The position numbers and the translations under genes were made by a program. A DNA stretch of 64,000 nucleotides. Source: JBAXEO01 sp963789515. GTDB taxonomy: Bacteria; Actinomycetota; Coriobacteriia; Anaerosomatales; JAAXUF01. Of this stretch, positions 8,695 to 18,366 are shown one piece after another; within the stretch, counting starts at the first letter, position 1, and each line of letters starts with the position of its first letter. The notes below the pieces were generated by a model. The model had not been told where the DNA came from, did no database searches, and saw only the letters and a program-made list of their open reading frames with translations. The stretch spans positions 1 through 64,000 of the forward strand of contig CAWBKW010000002.1 in the NCBI GenBank assembly GCA_963789515.1, given 5' to 3'.

Positions 8695-9618
8695 ATGGTT
8701 TCCACCATCTCCAAACTGCTCGGCGAGGTCCGACTGGGCGAACCGGTGAGCGAAGCGGGACTGACGCTCATCCCCGTGTTCGCCGAGTTCGATGACGCGC
8801 CGCCACTGATCACATTGGGCGAGGCGCTCGAACTTGGGACGCTTGTCGTCACCGAGATCGACGCGGGCGGCGCGGTGCGTGAACTGCGCGCCACCAACCG
8901 CGGCGACGTAGGCGTCCTCATCCTCGACGGCGAGGAACTTGCGGGCGCCAAGCAGAACCGCGTGCTCAACACCTCCGTCTACCTGGCACCGGGGCGCGAG
9001 ATCACCGTCCCGGTCAGCTGCACCGAACACGGTCGGTGGCGCTACGTCTCGGAGCGCTTCTCCGACTCGGGGTACGTGGCCGCAGGCGCCGTGCGCCGGG
9101 CGGCGCACGAGTCCGTCACACGCAACGTGCGCAGAATGGGCGACTTCCAGTCCGATCAAGGTGAGGTCTGGAACCAGGTCGCGATGCTCCACGACCGCCA
9201 CGGCGTGAGCTCCCAGACCGGCGCCATGCGCGAGGTCTACGAGCAGCGCAAGGGACGGGTCGGCCTTCGCCAGGCCACATTCAAGGCGCAGCCGGGGCAG
9301 TCCGGGCTGCTCGCGCTCTGGGACGCCAAGGTCGTGGGGTTCGACGTCCTGGCAACGCCGGCGGTCTACGCACGGCTGCACGAACGCCTCGTCCGCTCCT
9401 ACGCGATCGACGCTCTCGTCGAGTCGGGAAGCACCGGCGCCGACGACCTGCGCACTGCCAAGGAGTTCTTGGTCTCGCTCTCCGATGTCGAGCAGACGGT
9501 CCATGAGTCGCCCGGCGACGGGGTGAGCCACCGGTTCACCGGTTCGGGTATCGCCGGATCGATGCTGACCTTCGATGACGCGATCCTTCACGGGGTGTTC
9601 TTCGGGACCGGGGAGTAG
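8695..9618 (+). CDS. ARPP-1 domain protein
   Basis: The protein has 307 residues in one intact frame. It matches the ARPP-1 family: an opening GLTLIPVFAEF with a central block DVGVLILDGEELAGAKQNRVLNT, VSCTEHGRWRY and GDFQSDQGEVW. The family is named for its association with ADP-ribosylglycohydrolase and rhodanese-phosphatase genes; its reaction is not established. The ATG at 8695 follows GAAGGGGG. The helicase gene begins 77 bases downstream in the same direction, which suggests co-transcription. There is no signal peptide, so it is cytoplasmic. Confidence 0.8.
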   Translation: MVSTISKLLGEVRLGEPVSEAGLTLIPVFAEFDDAPPLITLGEALELGTLVVTEIDAGGAVRELRATNRGDVGVLILDGEELAGAKQNRVLNTSVYLAPGREITVPVSCTEHGRWRYVSERFSDSGYVAAGAVRRAAHESVTRNVRRMGDFQSDQGEVWNQVAMLHDRHGVSSQTGAMREVYEQRKGRVGLRQATFKAQPGQSGLLALWDAKVVGFDVLATPAVYARLHERLVRSYAIDALVESGSTGADDLRTAKEFLVSLSDVEQTVHESPGDGVSHRFTGSGIAGSMLTFDDAILHGVFFGTGE

Positions 9619-9695
9619 CGGCCGGTAGAGAAACCCCTGGACACGCTGCCGGATGCTACGCTCCACACGGTCCTTTCGAGTGGGGAGCGTAGTCG

Positions 9696-12030
9696 ATGGC
9701 CCGCATGATCCCATTGCACATCCCGGTCAAGACCGAGTCCGCGGCCGAGCGCAAGCTCTTCGACGAGTTCGAACACGGCTGCCCGTCCGACTGGATCGTG
9801 CTGCACTCGCTCGACTTGGCGCGGCGCGGCACCGGGCCGTTCGGCGAGGCCGACTTCGTCGTGATCGCGCCCGGCTACGGAATCCTGTGCGTCGAGGCCA
9901 AGACCTATCTGTCGCGAACAGCCGGACGGTCTCTGGCTCACGTCGCCCACGGGCCAGCCGCAGGCGCGCAGTCCGTTCCAGCAGGCCGCCGGCGCGATGC
10001 ACCGGATCATGGACTGGATCCGCGCCCACAACATGCCGGACGTGCTCTCGGCATCGATCGTGGTAGTGCCCGACATCGAGGTGGACAACAAGGACCACAT
10101 CGACTGGGCGCCCTGGCAGCTGGTCGACCGCTCGCGGTTCCTCGCCAGGAGCTTCGAGCACATCGTCTGCGACGCCTTCGACTGCGCAGCGCGCCGAGCT
10201 CACGAACCCGCCGGCACCGCTCACGCCGGTGCAGGCCGAGCGGATCGTGCAGATCCTGCGCTCGGAAGTCGAGTGCTACGTGAGTCCCCGCGCCCGCATC
10301 GACGCGCAGCTCGAAGAGGTCCGCCGCTTCACGCCGCAGCAGTTCCGCGTGCTCGACCAGCTCGCCGACAACCCGCGACTCGTCATCGACGGCCTTGCCG
10401 GCACCGGCAAGACCATGCTCGCGATCGAGTCGGCCCGCCGCGCCGTCGAGAGTGGCCGTCGGGTGCTCTTCCTCTGCTTCAATCGGCTCCTCGCCGAGTG
10501 GCTCGCCGAGCAGACGGCCCCTCTCGGCGAGGCCTGCCGCACCTGCACGATCCACGAGTTCATGCAGGGCGTCGTCGGCGAGAAGTGGGCTGCAGGGCTC
10601 GGGCTCCGAGTACTGGGACAAGGAGCTTCCCGAGCGGGTCTTCTGTGAGCTGGCCGATCTGGCCGCTGACGGCAAGGCGGAGATGTTCGACGAGCTCGTG
10701 ATCGACGAGGCGCAGGACATCCTGCTCAACGACGCGTTCCTGTCAGTGCTCGACACCGTCCTCGCGCAGGGTCTCGAGCACGGGCGCTGGCGCTTCTTCG
10801 GCGACTTCTTCCAGCAGGACATCTTCGGGCGGTTCGGAGAGTCGCCCCAGGTGGTGCTCGTCCACGACGATCGGCTTCGAGCCGCCGCTGGTGCGCCTGC
10901 GGCAGAACTGCCGAAACCTGCCTCGAGTCGCACATCTGGCGAGCGAGGTCGCGGGACTCTCGGCGGAAGATCGGCGATCGACGGCGACCCTGCGCGATGA
11001 CGACGGCTTCGACCCTCGCATCGTCTACTACGACGGCGCCAAGACGCAGCGCAAGGCGCTCGTCGACGCGCTCGACACGCTGCACGCCGAGGGCTTCAAG
11101 CCCGGCGAGATCGTGGTGCTCTCGCGCCGCAACGCCGAGCACTGCTGCGCGGCGACGGTCGACACGGGCCCGTGGAAGGACCGACTGCGGCCGTTCTCGG
11201 AGGCCGGCGGCACGCACACCGGCTACGACTCGATCTTCCGCTTCAAGGGCCGAGAGGCGCCCGCGATCGTGGTGACTGACATCGACGAGATCAACCCGGC
11301 GTCGCGCGTATGGGCCGACGAGCAGCGCGTGCGGTCGCTGCTCTACGTGGCCGCGACGCGGAGCCTGTCTCGACTGGTGATGCTGGTGCACGAGTCGTGG
11401 CGAGGGCAGTCTCGAGCTTGCGCCCGTCGACGGGACCGGGCTGGACGCGAAGGACGCGCTGGCGCTTGAGCGGCATGCGCCGGAACCGGACCCGGCGTGG
11501 TTCGTGCGGCCGAACGGCTTCGACGCGGCGGGCACCATCCACGGGCTCGGGCACACGCGGCGCGTGCTCATTCACGCGCGCGAGCTCGCCGAGGCGCTCG
11601 GGCTTCTCGGCGTGGGAGCGCGAGGCGCTCACGTGCGCGGCGCTCTGGCACGACATCGGCCGCACCAACGACCGGGCCGACTACTACCACGGCGCCAAGA
11701 GCGCAGGCAAGGCGGTCACGCTCGGGCTGCATCGCGGCATCGAGCCGCGGGTCTACGAGACCGCGCTCTACGCGGTGACCCACCACTGCGGCGACGAGGG
11801 GCACGGCGAGCGCGCGGCAGGGCGGGTGCGCTACCGGGCGCGCGGGACGACGGGTCGATGAGCGGGAGCGGGTCGACTCGGAGGCGGCGCTGCGGGTGTT
11901 CCGCGTGCTCAAGGACGCCGACGGGCTCGACCGCGTTCGGCTCGGCGACCTGGACCCGAGCTACTTGCGGTATGAGGTGTCGCGCGAGAGCGTGGATCGC
12001 GCCTGGGAGCTGCTGCGGGAGATTCCGTAG
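9696..12030 (+). CDS. NERD / UvrD-like helicase with C-terminal HD domain, seven frame breaks
   Basis: Reconstructed length is about 775 residues. The NERD nuclease-like domain (EADFVVIAPGYGILCVEAKT) fills residues 1-170. The superfamily 1 helicase core follows: Walker A GLAGTGKTMLA, Walker B VIDEAQD, GFEPPLVRLRQNCRNLP, YDSIFRFKGREAPAIVVTDID and the arginine motif LLYVAATRS. An HD phosphohydrolase-like region (GLGHTRRVLIHA, then CAALWHDIGRTNDRADYYHG) ends at 12030. Frame breaks sit near 9943, 10185, 10600, 10875, 11405, 11610 and 11840, each consistent with one surplus base. Removing one G near 11405 fuses helicase and HD; otherwise HD could be a separate gene from GTG 11504. Confidence 0.65.
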
Positions 12031-12077
12031 GAGGCGTCGATGCATCGGTGCGGTGGCGACACAAGGAGGGTGATCGA

Positions 12078-12395
12078 GTGAAGCTGTGGGTCGACGATCA
12101 ACGCGACGCGCCAGATGATACCTGGGCCGTTGCGAGGACATACGACCATGCTGTGCGCGCTCTCGGCGAGACTGAGTACGACAAGGTCTCGCTGGATCAC
12201 GACCTCTCCGCGTATGAGGAAACGGGCTACGACCTCGCCGTCTGGATGACAGAGAACCTGACGGCCTGGCCACGTGTCATCGCCATCCACACCGCCAATC
12301 CCATCGGGGGAGCTCAGATGTACTCGGTCCTGCGGGCGGGCGCGCCGAACTCGACACACGTGTTCATCGACTCACGATTCCAGGAGCTGGAGTAG
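12078..12395 (+). CDS. Cyclic-phosphate-processing receiver-like protein
   Basis: The protein has 105 residues: KLWVDDQRDAPDDTW, VSLDHDLSAYEETGYD, then VIAIHTANPIGGAQM. This pattern fits the small family called cyclic-phosphate processing receiver domain (PF20274), predicted to act on phosphate or nucleotide ends. The VDDQR and LDHDL acidic residues and the HTANP motif are all present. GTG at 12078 is supported by AAGGAGG. It follows the HD-containing gene by 47 bases on the same strand, so it may belong to that operon. Confidence 0.7.
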   Translation: MKLWVDDQRDAPDDTWAVARTYDHAVRALGETEYDKVSLDHDLSAYEETGYDLAVWMTENLTAWPRVIAIHTANPIGGAQMYSVLRAGAPNSTHVFIDSRFQELE

Positions 12396-12556
12396 TGGCG
12401 ATGCTCCCGCCGGCCGCCGGATTCGCCCTCCCGTTAGAAGATGTCTGCTGAGCAGCCCGGTAGGGTAGCGTATCAGTGACGGGCAACGCGGACGGCCGCG
12501 GAGTGAAGGAAGTCGTCCCGGGGCCCACTTCGTGACGCTACGACGAAGGAGGGATC

Positions 12557-13333
12557 ATGCTCGGGGGGAGAAGGCGTGTTCTCGGCTTGATGCTGGTGCT
12601 CGTATTCGGCCTGGTGCTCGCGCCGACGGTGGCTCTGGCCGTTCCGCCGTGCGTGGTGTCTGGAGTCGTGACGAGCGCTTCGACGGGTGTCCCGATCCCG
12701 TTCGCGCAGGTGGAGGTCTACCACGGGGTGAGCTACATCGGCGTTGCGAACGCCAATTTCCAGGGCAGGTACTCCATCGCTCTGCCGTCGGACTCGTACT
12801 CGTTCGAGGTGGCCGCGCCGGGCTGGACCCCGATCAGTCAAGGAATCGCTGTCCCTCCCGCACCCGCCCTCACACTGAACTTCCAGCTTCCCTTCCGCTC
12901 CAGCCAGCGGGTCTATCGCTTCTTCAACATGCGGACGGGCACGCATTTCTACTCGGCTTCCGACGCCGAGTTCATCAACGTCTACGGCACCCTCGCCAAC
13001 GTCTTCCACTACGACGGCGTCGTCTACAGCGTGGACATCACCCCTCCGTATCCGACCAAGCCGCTCTACCGCTTCTTCAACTTCAAGAACGGTGTTCACT
13101 TCTACACAGCCAATGAGGCCGAAAGGGCCAATGTGCAGGCGAACCTTTCGGATCGCTACAGGTATGAGGGTGTCGCCTATCGGGTGAACACCGACAGCCA
13201 CGGCATCCCGATCCACCGGTTCTACGCTCCCGCGCGAAACGCGCACTTCTACACGGCCAACATGGCGGAGATCGACGCCAGTCTCTCGAAGTACTATCAC
13301 TACGAGGGCGTGGGCTACTACGTCGGCTTCTAG
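12557..13333 (+). CDS. Secreted protein with carboxypeptidase-regulatory-like domain and three DUF5648 repeats
   Basis: The protein has 258 residues. A signal peptide ends near residue 29 (VLAPTVALAVPP). Residues 30-115 resemble a carboxypeptidase-regulatory beta-sandwich (SGVVTSASTGVPIPFAQVEVY). Three repeats of about 45 residues follow, each with a YRF core and a HFYTA motif, ending in a YEG or YDG turn (VYRFFNMRTGTHFYSAS and so on). This repeat is DUF5648, found in secreted and cell-wall proteins. It is intact and full length; GAAGGAGG precedes the ATG. Likely extracellular and cell-surface or matrix associated. Related repeats occur at 41154 and 48729. Confidence 0.8.
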   Translation: MLGGRRRVLGLMLVLVFGLVLAPTVALAVPPCVVSGVVTSASTGVPIPFAQVEVYHGVSYIGVANANFQGRYSIALPSDSYSFEVAAPGWTPISQGIAVPPAPALTLNFQLPFRSSQRVYRFFNMRTGTHFYSASDAEFINVYGTLANVFHYDGVVYSVDITPPYPTKPLYRFFNFKNGVHFYTANEAERANVQANLSDRYRYEGVAYRVNTDSHGIPIHRFYAPARNAHFYTANMAEIDASLSKYYHYEGVGYYVGF

Positions 13334-13691
13334 TCGCTGACCGCCGGGGCGGATCGCGATAGCTCGCGAGCCAAGCGGGGGACTGAGCGAAGCGCACGCA
13401 AAGTGCGAGGCCGCCAATCCCCCGAACGAACATTCACCTTGCGGCTACTGCCCCTTCGAGTTCCTGACGACCTCGCAGGACCCATTCTGCCCGAACGGAG
13501 GGAGAATGCAAGAGGCTTTCGGGGCGAAAACCTCGAACGGCGACATCGATGCGACGAGCGGGCACTCTGAATGCTGGACGGACGCCTTCTGGCGATGGGC
13601 GGTCTTGCGACTCGAGATCGGCGCGGCGCCGGCCGGCAGCGCCGTCTCGAACCGCGTCGAGCGCCGCAGGCAGCCGCCAGTGCACCTCTCG
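13334..13691. other. Intergenic stretch upstream of the mystery-protein pair
   Basis: Short frames exist on both strands, but none has a ribosome site or recognisable protein. The composition turns AT-rich toward 13690, leading into the operator region. Confidence 0.4.
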
Positions 13692-13746
13692 AATAGCGAA
13701 TATAGTCGCTATTGACACCAACGAAATAGCGACTAAAATCGCTATT
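13692..13746 (+). promoter_or_regulatory. Promoter with two identical operators for the mystery-protein pair
   Basis: Two perfect inverted repeats AATAGCGA-N6-TCGCTATT lie at 13692-13713 and 13725-13746, centres 33 bases apart (about three helical turns). A TTGACA -35 box (13712-13717) overlaps the first and a TAAAAT -10 box (13734-13739) lies inside the second, with a 16-base spacer. Binding of a repressor to both would cover the promoter. The HTH protein encoded at 13778 is the natural candidate. Confidence 0.85.
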
Positions 13747-13777
13747 AGAGTATTCGCAATAGAGAAAGAAGTCTCTA

Positions 13778-14248
13778 ATGGTCACGCGTAGCGGAACCAG
13801 ACAGGCTCGAGAGATGCTCGACCGGAGGCTCGCGTCGATGCAGCCCTCAGCGCAGTACGCGCCGCCGCGGCTCGGGTGGATCCGCGGCATTCGAGATGCA
13901 CTGGGCATGTCTGCGGCCGACCTTGCGGCTCGCATGGGCATCAGCGGCGCCTCGGTTCGATCGCTCGAGGAGAAGGAGATGACCGGCGGGATCCGGCTTT
14001 CGTCTCTTCAGCGCGCCGCCGAGGCGATGGAGTGCACGCTGGTGTACGCCTTCGTTCCCAACACGAGTCTGGAGGCGACGGTCCGCCGGCAGGCGCAGCG
14101 CGTCCTCGACGAGCAGATGGGCCGCACACGCCAGACTATGGCACTCGAAGCACAGGAGAGCGACATGCGCTCCTCGGCGGTGGAGACGCAGCTTCAAGCG
14201 ATAGTCGACTCGACTCGGCTTTGGTCGGGACGCGGGGAGAAGAAGTGA
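13778..14248 (+). CDS. Mobile mystery protein A (HTH regulator)
   Basis: The protein has 156 residues. An Xre-type helix-turn-helix lies at about residues 25-85 (GWIRGIRDALGMSAADLAARMGIS, then SVRSLEEKEMTGGIRLSSL). The C-terminal half is a charged helix (QAQRVLDEQMGRTRQTMALEAQ). The arrangement matches mobile mystery protein A, which is always paired with protein B. Its stop overlaps the GTG of protein B in GTGA, indicating translational coupling. It probably represses its own promoter through the double operator upstream and may neutralise the Fic partner, antitoxin-like. Confidence 0.85.
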   Translation: MVTRSGTRQAREMLDRRLASMQPSAQYAPPRLGWIRGIRDALGMSAADLAARMGISGASVRSLEEKEMTGGIRLSSLQRAAEAMECTLVYAFVPNTSLEATVRRQAQRVLDEQMGRTRQTMALEAQESDMRSSAVETQLQAIVDSTRLWSGRGEKK

Positions 14249-14862
14249 CAACCGGGGACTTGTTCGAGGAGCCGGCCGGTGCCACTCCCATCGATCCGGA
14301 CGACGCAAAGGGACTCATCCCGACGTGGGTGGCGACCAGGGCCGACCTGAACAGTGCGGAGCAGGAGAACATCGCCAAGGCGATCGCGTGGGCGTCTTCA
14401 CGGGGTGGCCCTCAGTCGGTCGATTCGTTGATGACCGAGGGCATGATGCGGGGTCTCCATCGGCGCATGTTCGGCGACGTCTGGAAATGGGCCGGCTCGT
14501 ACCGGCGGCACGACACGAACATGGGCGCGCCGTGGCCCTATGTCCCGATACAGGTCCTTGAACTGCTGGAGGACGTATCGGCTCAAACGTCGGATCGGGC
14601 GAACATGCCGTGGGCCGCCGACGAGCTGGCCGTGCGCTTCCATCATCGGCTCGTGGCGATACACCCCTTTCCCAACGGCAACGGCCGACACGCGCGTCTG
14701 GCCGCAGACCTGCTCGTCGAGCTTCTGGGCGAGCCGGCATTCACCTGGGGGGCTCGGGACTTGAGCGAGGAAGGCACTGCACGTGCTGCGTACCTAGAGG
14801 CCCTGCGGCAGGCGGATCGCGAGTTCGACTACGCGCTGCTGTTGGCGTTCGCGCGGTCGTAG
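14245..14862 (+). CDS. Mobile mystery protein B (Fic domain)
   Basis: The protein has 205 residues. A Fic fold with the intact catalytic loop HPFPNGNGRHAR, and an upstream LHRRMFGDVWKWAGSYR helix. Fic proteins transfer AMP or related groups onto target proteins; the substrate here is unknown. An Asn replaces the more usual Asp or Ala before GNGR, as is normal in this subfamily. It overlaps gene A by four bases. The pair is described from mobile or accessory regions, and the neighbouring decayed Fic gene suggests repeated turnover of such modules here. Confidence 0.85.
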   Translation: MTTGDLFEEPAGATPIDPDDAKGLIPTWVATRADLNSAEQENIAKAIAWASSRGGPQSVDSLMTEGMMRGLHRRMFGDVWKWAGSYRRHDTNMGAPWPYVPIQVLELLEDVSAQTSDRANMPWAADELAVRFHHRLVAIHPFPNGNGRHARLAADLLVELLGEPAFTWGARDLSEEGTARAAYLEALRQADREFDYALLLAFARS

Positions 14863-15067
14863 GTCGACCGGGCACTGCGCCCAGGCGGGCCCCGTGACCA
14901 TCGGGTCAAGCGCGCGCGTGGCCGGTGCCCATCGGGTTGCAGGCCTGAGGTGCTTTCGCGCGGCAGGGACTCCCTCGCGAGCTGCAACGATTCGGCGCGG
15001 GTACATACAGACAGGGAGATGAACAGCGGGCGAGCGCACGCACGAATGGAGCGCGCCCGCGGGGTGC

Positions 15068-18000
15068 ATGGACGCGTGGTCACCACGTGAGCTATCGACG
15101 GTCGCGGATGCGTTCGCTGGCGAACGCCGGCAAGTGACAGTCCTGTTCTCGGACCTCTCGGGGTTCACCGGGATGTCCGAACGGTGTGATCCGGAGGAGC
15201 TGCGAGCCTTGCTCGGGAGGCTCTTCGGCGAGGCCTCCCTGGCGGTGACCCAACTCGGCGGTCACGTCGATCACTTCGTGGGTGACGCAGTCATGGCGCT
15301 CTTCGGTACGCCGCAGGCGCACGAAGACGACGCGGTACGAGCGGTCCGCGCTGCCCGCGAGATCCATCGCCGAGCCGCCAGCATCACGATGCCGGATGCG
15401 TCAGGACGCCAAGCGCCCCTGCAGATGCATTCCGGCATCGCGACCGGCTTGGTCGTCGTGAGCCGCACCGACGCCGAAGGCATTGGCGACATCGTTCTCG
15501 GCGATACGGTCAACGTTGCCTCAAGGCTGACTGAGCTCGCGAAGCCCGGGGAGATCGTCGTTGGAGAAGCCACGCATGCGCTCACGTGTGGGCAGTTCGA
15601 CTTCGATCCACTGGGCAGTCTTCACGTTCGCGGGCGGGAGGCCTCCGTCCAGGCGTTCAGGTTCAGTCGGCCCAAGCGGGACCCGGAGACGCTGCACAGG
15701 CTCACCGGCCTCTGCGCCGAGTTCGTGGGTCGCGAGCAAGAACTCGCTCGATTGGACTCCGCGGCCAAGGCACTGCTTCGCGGGTCCTCGACGTTCGTCG
15801 GAGTGGCCGGCGCCGCGGGTACCGGCAAGAGCCGCCTCGTGACGGAGTTCCGGGCCGGGGAGATCGGGAGACAGTTCACCTGGCGCGAGGCCCACTGCTA
15901 TGAGTACGCCGCGAACGTCCCCTATAGTGCGGTTCTCGAGCTGCTCGGGAGGGCCTGGGACATCGACCAGGCTGACACGCGCGCACACGTCCACACCAAG
16001 ATTCACGATGGATTGCAGCGGGTGGTCGGGGAGGACGGCGTCACGGCGGCACGCATCGAGCGGCTGTGGGGGATAGAGAACCCGCTGCTCGACGGCGTGG
16101 ACCCGGAATCGTGGCGTGCGCAGGTCTACAAAGACCTCGCTCGCGTCTTCGACGCGATCACCTTCCTGAACCCGACGGTGCTGCTTGTCGAGGACTTCCA
16201 GTGGGCTGACGACGCGTCGGTGGAGCTTCTTCACTACGTGCTCGGGCGGATTCACGCGCCGGTGATCGTTCTCGGCACGTATCGGCCGCCGTTCGGCGCT
16301 TCGGACATCGGAGGCGAGGGCTGGCGCCGTGATCAGATCGTGCTCGATGACCTGTCGCCTGATGAGACGGTCGCACTTGCGTGTTCGCTGCTGGGCGCAG
16401 AGGAGCTGCCGCCGGATCTCGAGCGCTTCTTGAGGCTCGAGCTGGGCGGTAACCCCTTCCACGTCGAGGAATCGATGAACGCGCTCGTGGACACCGGCGT
16501 GCTGGTTCCTGAGGGTGAACGGTGGCGGCTTGCCAAGCCACTGGCGGGAATGGGGGCTCCTTTGACGGTGGCCGCGTCAGTGGACGCGCGCGTCGACCTG
16601 CTCGGACCGGAATCGAAGCGGATGATTCAAGCGGCGGCTGTCATGGGCCGCGTCTTCTCGGCGGACATGCTCGAGCGGGTGGCTCCACAGGACCGCGATG
16701 TCGTTGAGGCGCTCGTCGAGATCGAGCGTCTCGGACTGGTCATCCCCGTCGGCGATCCTGAGGACCGGACCTTCGCGTTCAAGCATGCACTCACACAGGA
16801 CGCCATCGCTCAGGGGCTTCTGAACGAAGAGCGGTGCGCGCTGCACGAGCTCACGGCCCGGGCGTATGTGGACCTCTACAGCGATCGGCTTCCCGAGTTC
16901 TACGAGACGATCGCGTTCCACTTCGAGCGTGGCCAGGTCGGGCGGGAGGCGGTGCGCTACCTGATAGGTGCCGGCGAGAAGAGCCTGAAACGCTACGCCG
17001 TCAGTCAGGCCTCCCGGTACTTCGGCAGGGCGTACGAGCTCACGATGGAGGATCCTGCGCTTGCGAACGACCCGACGCTGCTCGCGGACCTTCTCGTCCG
17101 GTGGGCGCACGTCGAGTACTACCTCGGCAACTTCCTCAAGCTCGAATCGCTGCTGCTCCTGCACTACGACAGCCTGGAGTCGGTGACGCCCGAGCTCCGG
17201 GCCACCTATGAGGTGTGGCTCGGCACGGTGTTCTGGCACCGGCAGCGCCTGTCACGAGCGCGCGAACACCTCGAGCGCGGTCGGGCGCTCGCGGAGGAGT
17301 CCGCCGACACCGCGCTGGTTGCGCTCGCGGAAGCAGAACTCGCGTACACACACGCCGATCTTGGCGAGCTAGTCGTGGCGAACGAGTACGCGGAGCGAGC
17401 GTGCGCGGCGGCGCGGCTCTTGGATGCCGACGCCTTCCTGTGGGAGGAGGCTTTCGGCGGCGCTGGCTACACGCATTGGTGCACCGGTCGTGTGGTCGAG
17501 GCCCGCAGTGCCGGAGAGGAGCTGCTGGCCTACGGCACGGCGCACACGAACATACGGTGTACCGCCTTCGGGCACTGGGTGATCTCGCTCGCGTACCTCA
17601 ACGACGGCGACTTCGAAGCGGCAACTGACGAGATAGAGGAGGCGCTCCGAGTATCGGCCGATCCGTGGTTACTCCAGTTCCCCAAGTTCTTCTCGGCGAT
17701 CTGCAACGTGTTCAACGGCGAGTTCGGTCGCGCGTTGCCGCTGCTGGAGGAGGTCGTCGAGTACAGCACCGAGCGTGGCGCCGAGACCCTCAGCATCCCG
17801 GCGACCGGGCTGCTCGGTGCGGCGCTCGCCGGTACCGGGTCGCTCGACCGCGGAATAGCGATGCTCGAGCGGTCCGAGCGCCGGCTACGCGACGACGAGC
17901 GGGTATGGGCATACATCAATGCGCTCTACATATTGGGGGAGCTGCATGCGATCGTCGCGCGAGGGGAGGCGGCCGTGAGCATCGGTACGGCCCTGCGCAA

Positions 18001-18271
18001 CCCGAGGTTCGTCCTCGGCCATGCCCCCTTCGCCGAGCGCAGGGCCTACGAGTACCTCGAGGACGCGGCGCGACGCTGCGACCAGATCGGTGCCGATGGG
18101 TTCGCCGGGCAGTGTTGGCTGAGCATCGCCGAGCTCCAGCACGCCAAGGGGCATGACGCGGAGTCCGACAGCTCGTTCGAGCGCGCGCGCGAGCGGTTCT
18201 CGTCTTGCGGGGCGCGCACATTCGCCAGGCGGACGAGTCGCGAGCATGCCGAGTTGGCCGCGTCGGTCTGA
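15068..18271 (+). CDS. Class III adenylate/guanylate cyclase with AAA ATPase and TPR-like region
   Basis: A single intact frame of 1067 residues. Residues 20-200 form a class III nucleotidyl cyclase: VTVLFSDLSGFT and VGDAVMALFG carry the two metal aspartates, and DTVNVASRLT carries the Asn/Arg transition-state pair. An ATPase follows with Walker A GAAGTGKSRL and Walker B VLLVEDFQWAD, the arrangement of STAND/MalT-like regulators. Residues 600-1050 are helical repeats of TPR type. Such proteins are thought to link protein-protein sensing to cAMP production. It is not obviously in an operon; the next gene starts 95 bases later. Its intactness contrasts with its neighbours. Confidence 0.85.
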   Translation: MDAWSPRELSTVADAFAGERRQVTVLFSDLSGFTGMSERCDPEELRALLGRLFGEASLAVTQLGGHVDHFVGDAVMALFGTPQAHEDDAVRAVRAAREIHRRAASITMPDASGRQAPLQMHSGIATGLVVVSRTDAEGIGDIVLGDTVNVASRLTELAKPGEIVVGEATHALTCGQFDFDPLGSLHVRGREASVQAFRFSRPKRDPETLHRLTGLCAEFVGREQELARLDSAAKALLRGSSTFVGVAGAAGTGKSRLVTEFRAGEIGRQFTWREAHCYEYAANVPYSAVLELLGRAWDIDQADTRAHVHTKIHDGLQRVVGEDGVTAARIERLWGIENPLLDGVDPESWRAQVYKDLARVFDAITFLNPTVLLVEDFQWADDASVELLHYVLGRIHAPVIVLGTYRPPFGASDIGGEGWRRDQIVLDDLSPDETVALACSLLGAEELPPDLERFLRLELGGNPFHVEESMNALVDTGVLVPEGERWRLAKPLAGMGAPLTVAASVDARVDLLGPESKRMIQAAAVMGRVFSADMLERVAPQDRDVVEALVEIERLGLVIPVGDPEDRTFAFKHALTQDAIAQGLLNEERCALHELTARAYVDLYSDRLPEFYETIAFHFERGQVGREAVRYLIGAGEKSLKRYAVSQASRYFGRAYELTMEDPALANDPTLLADLLVRWAHVEYYLGNFLKLESLLLLHYDSLESVTPELRATYEVWLGTVFWHRQRLSRAREHLERGRALAEESADTALVALAEAELAYTHADLGELVVANEYAERACAAARLLDADAFLWEEAFGGAGYTHWCTGRVVEARSAGEELLAYGTAHTNIRCTAFGHWVISLAYLNDGDFEAATDEIEEALRVSADPWLLQFPKFFSAICNVFNGEFGRALPLLEEVVEYSTERGAETLSIPATGLLGAALAGTGSLDRGIAMLERSERRLRDDERVWAYINALYILGELHAIVARGEAAVSIGTALRNPRFVLGHAPFAERRAYEYLEDAARRCDQIGADGFAGQCWLSIAELQHAKGHDAESDSSFERARERFSSCGARTFARRTSREHAELAASV

Positions 18272-18366
18272 GCTGCTGCCATCGGAGTAGAATCGACAGC
18301 GGGGGGCGCACGGGTCGCGCGGAGCATCGTCGCGCGTCAGCCCCGCAACGTGGAAGGGGAGCCGAC

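Noticed and set aside
9696..11840. Programmed frameshifting as an explanation for the helicase gene breaks
   Set aside because: Seven different sites without a common slippery sequence or downstream structure make this implausible.
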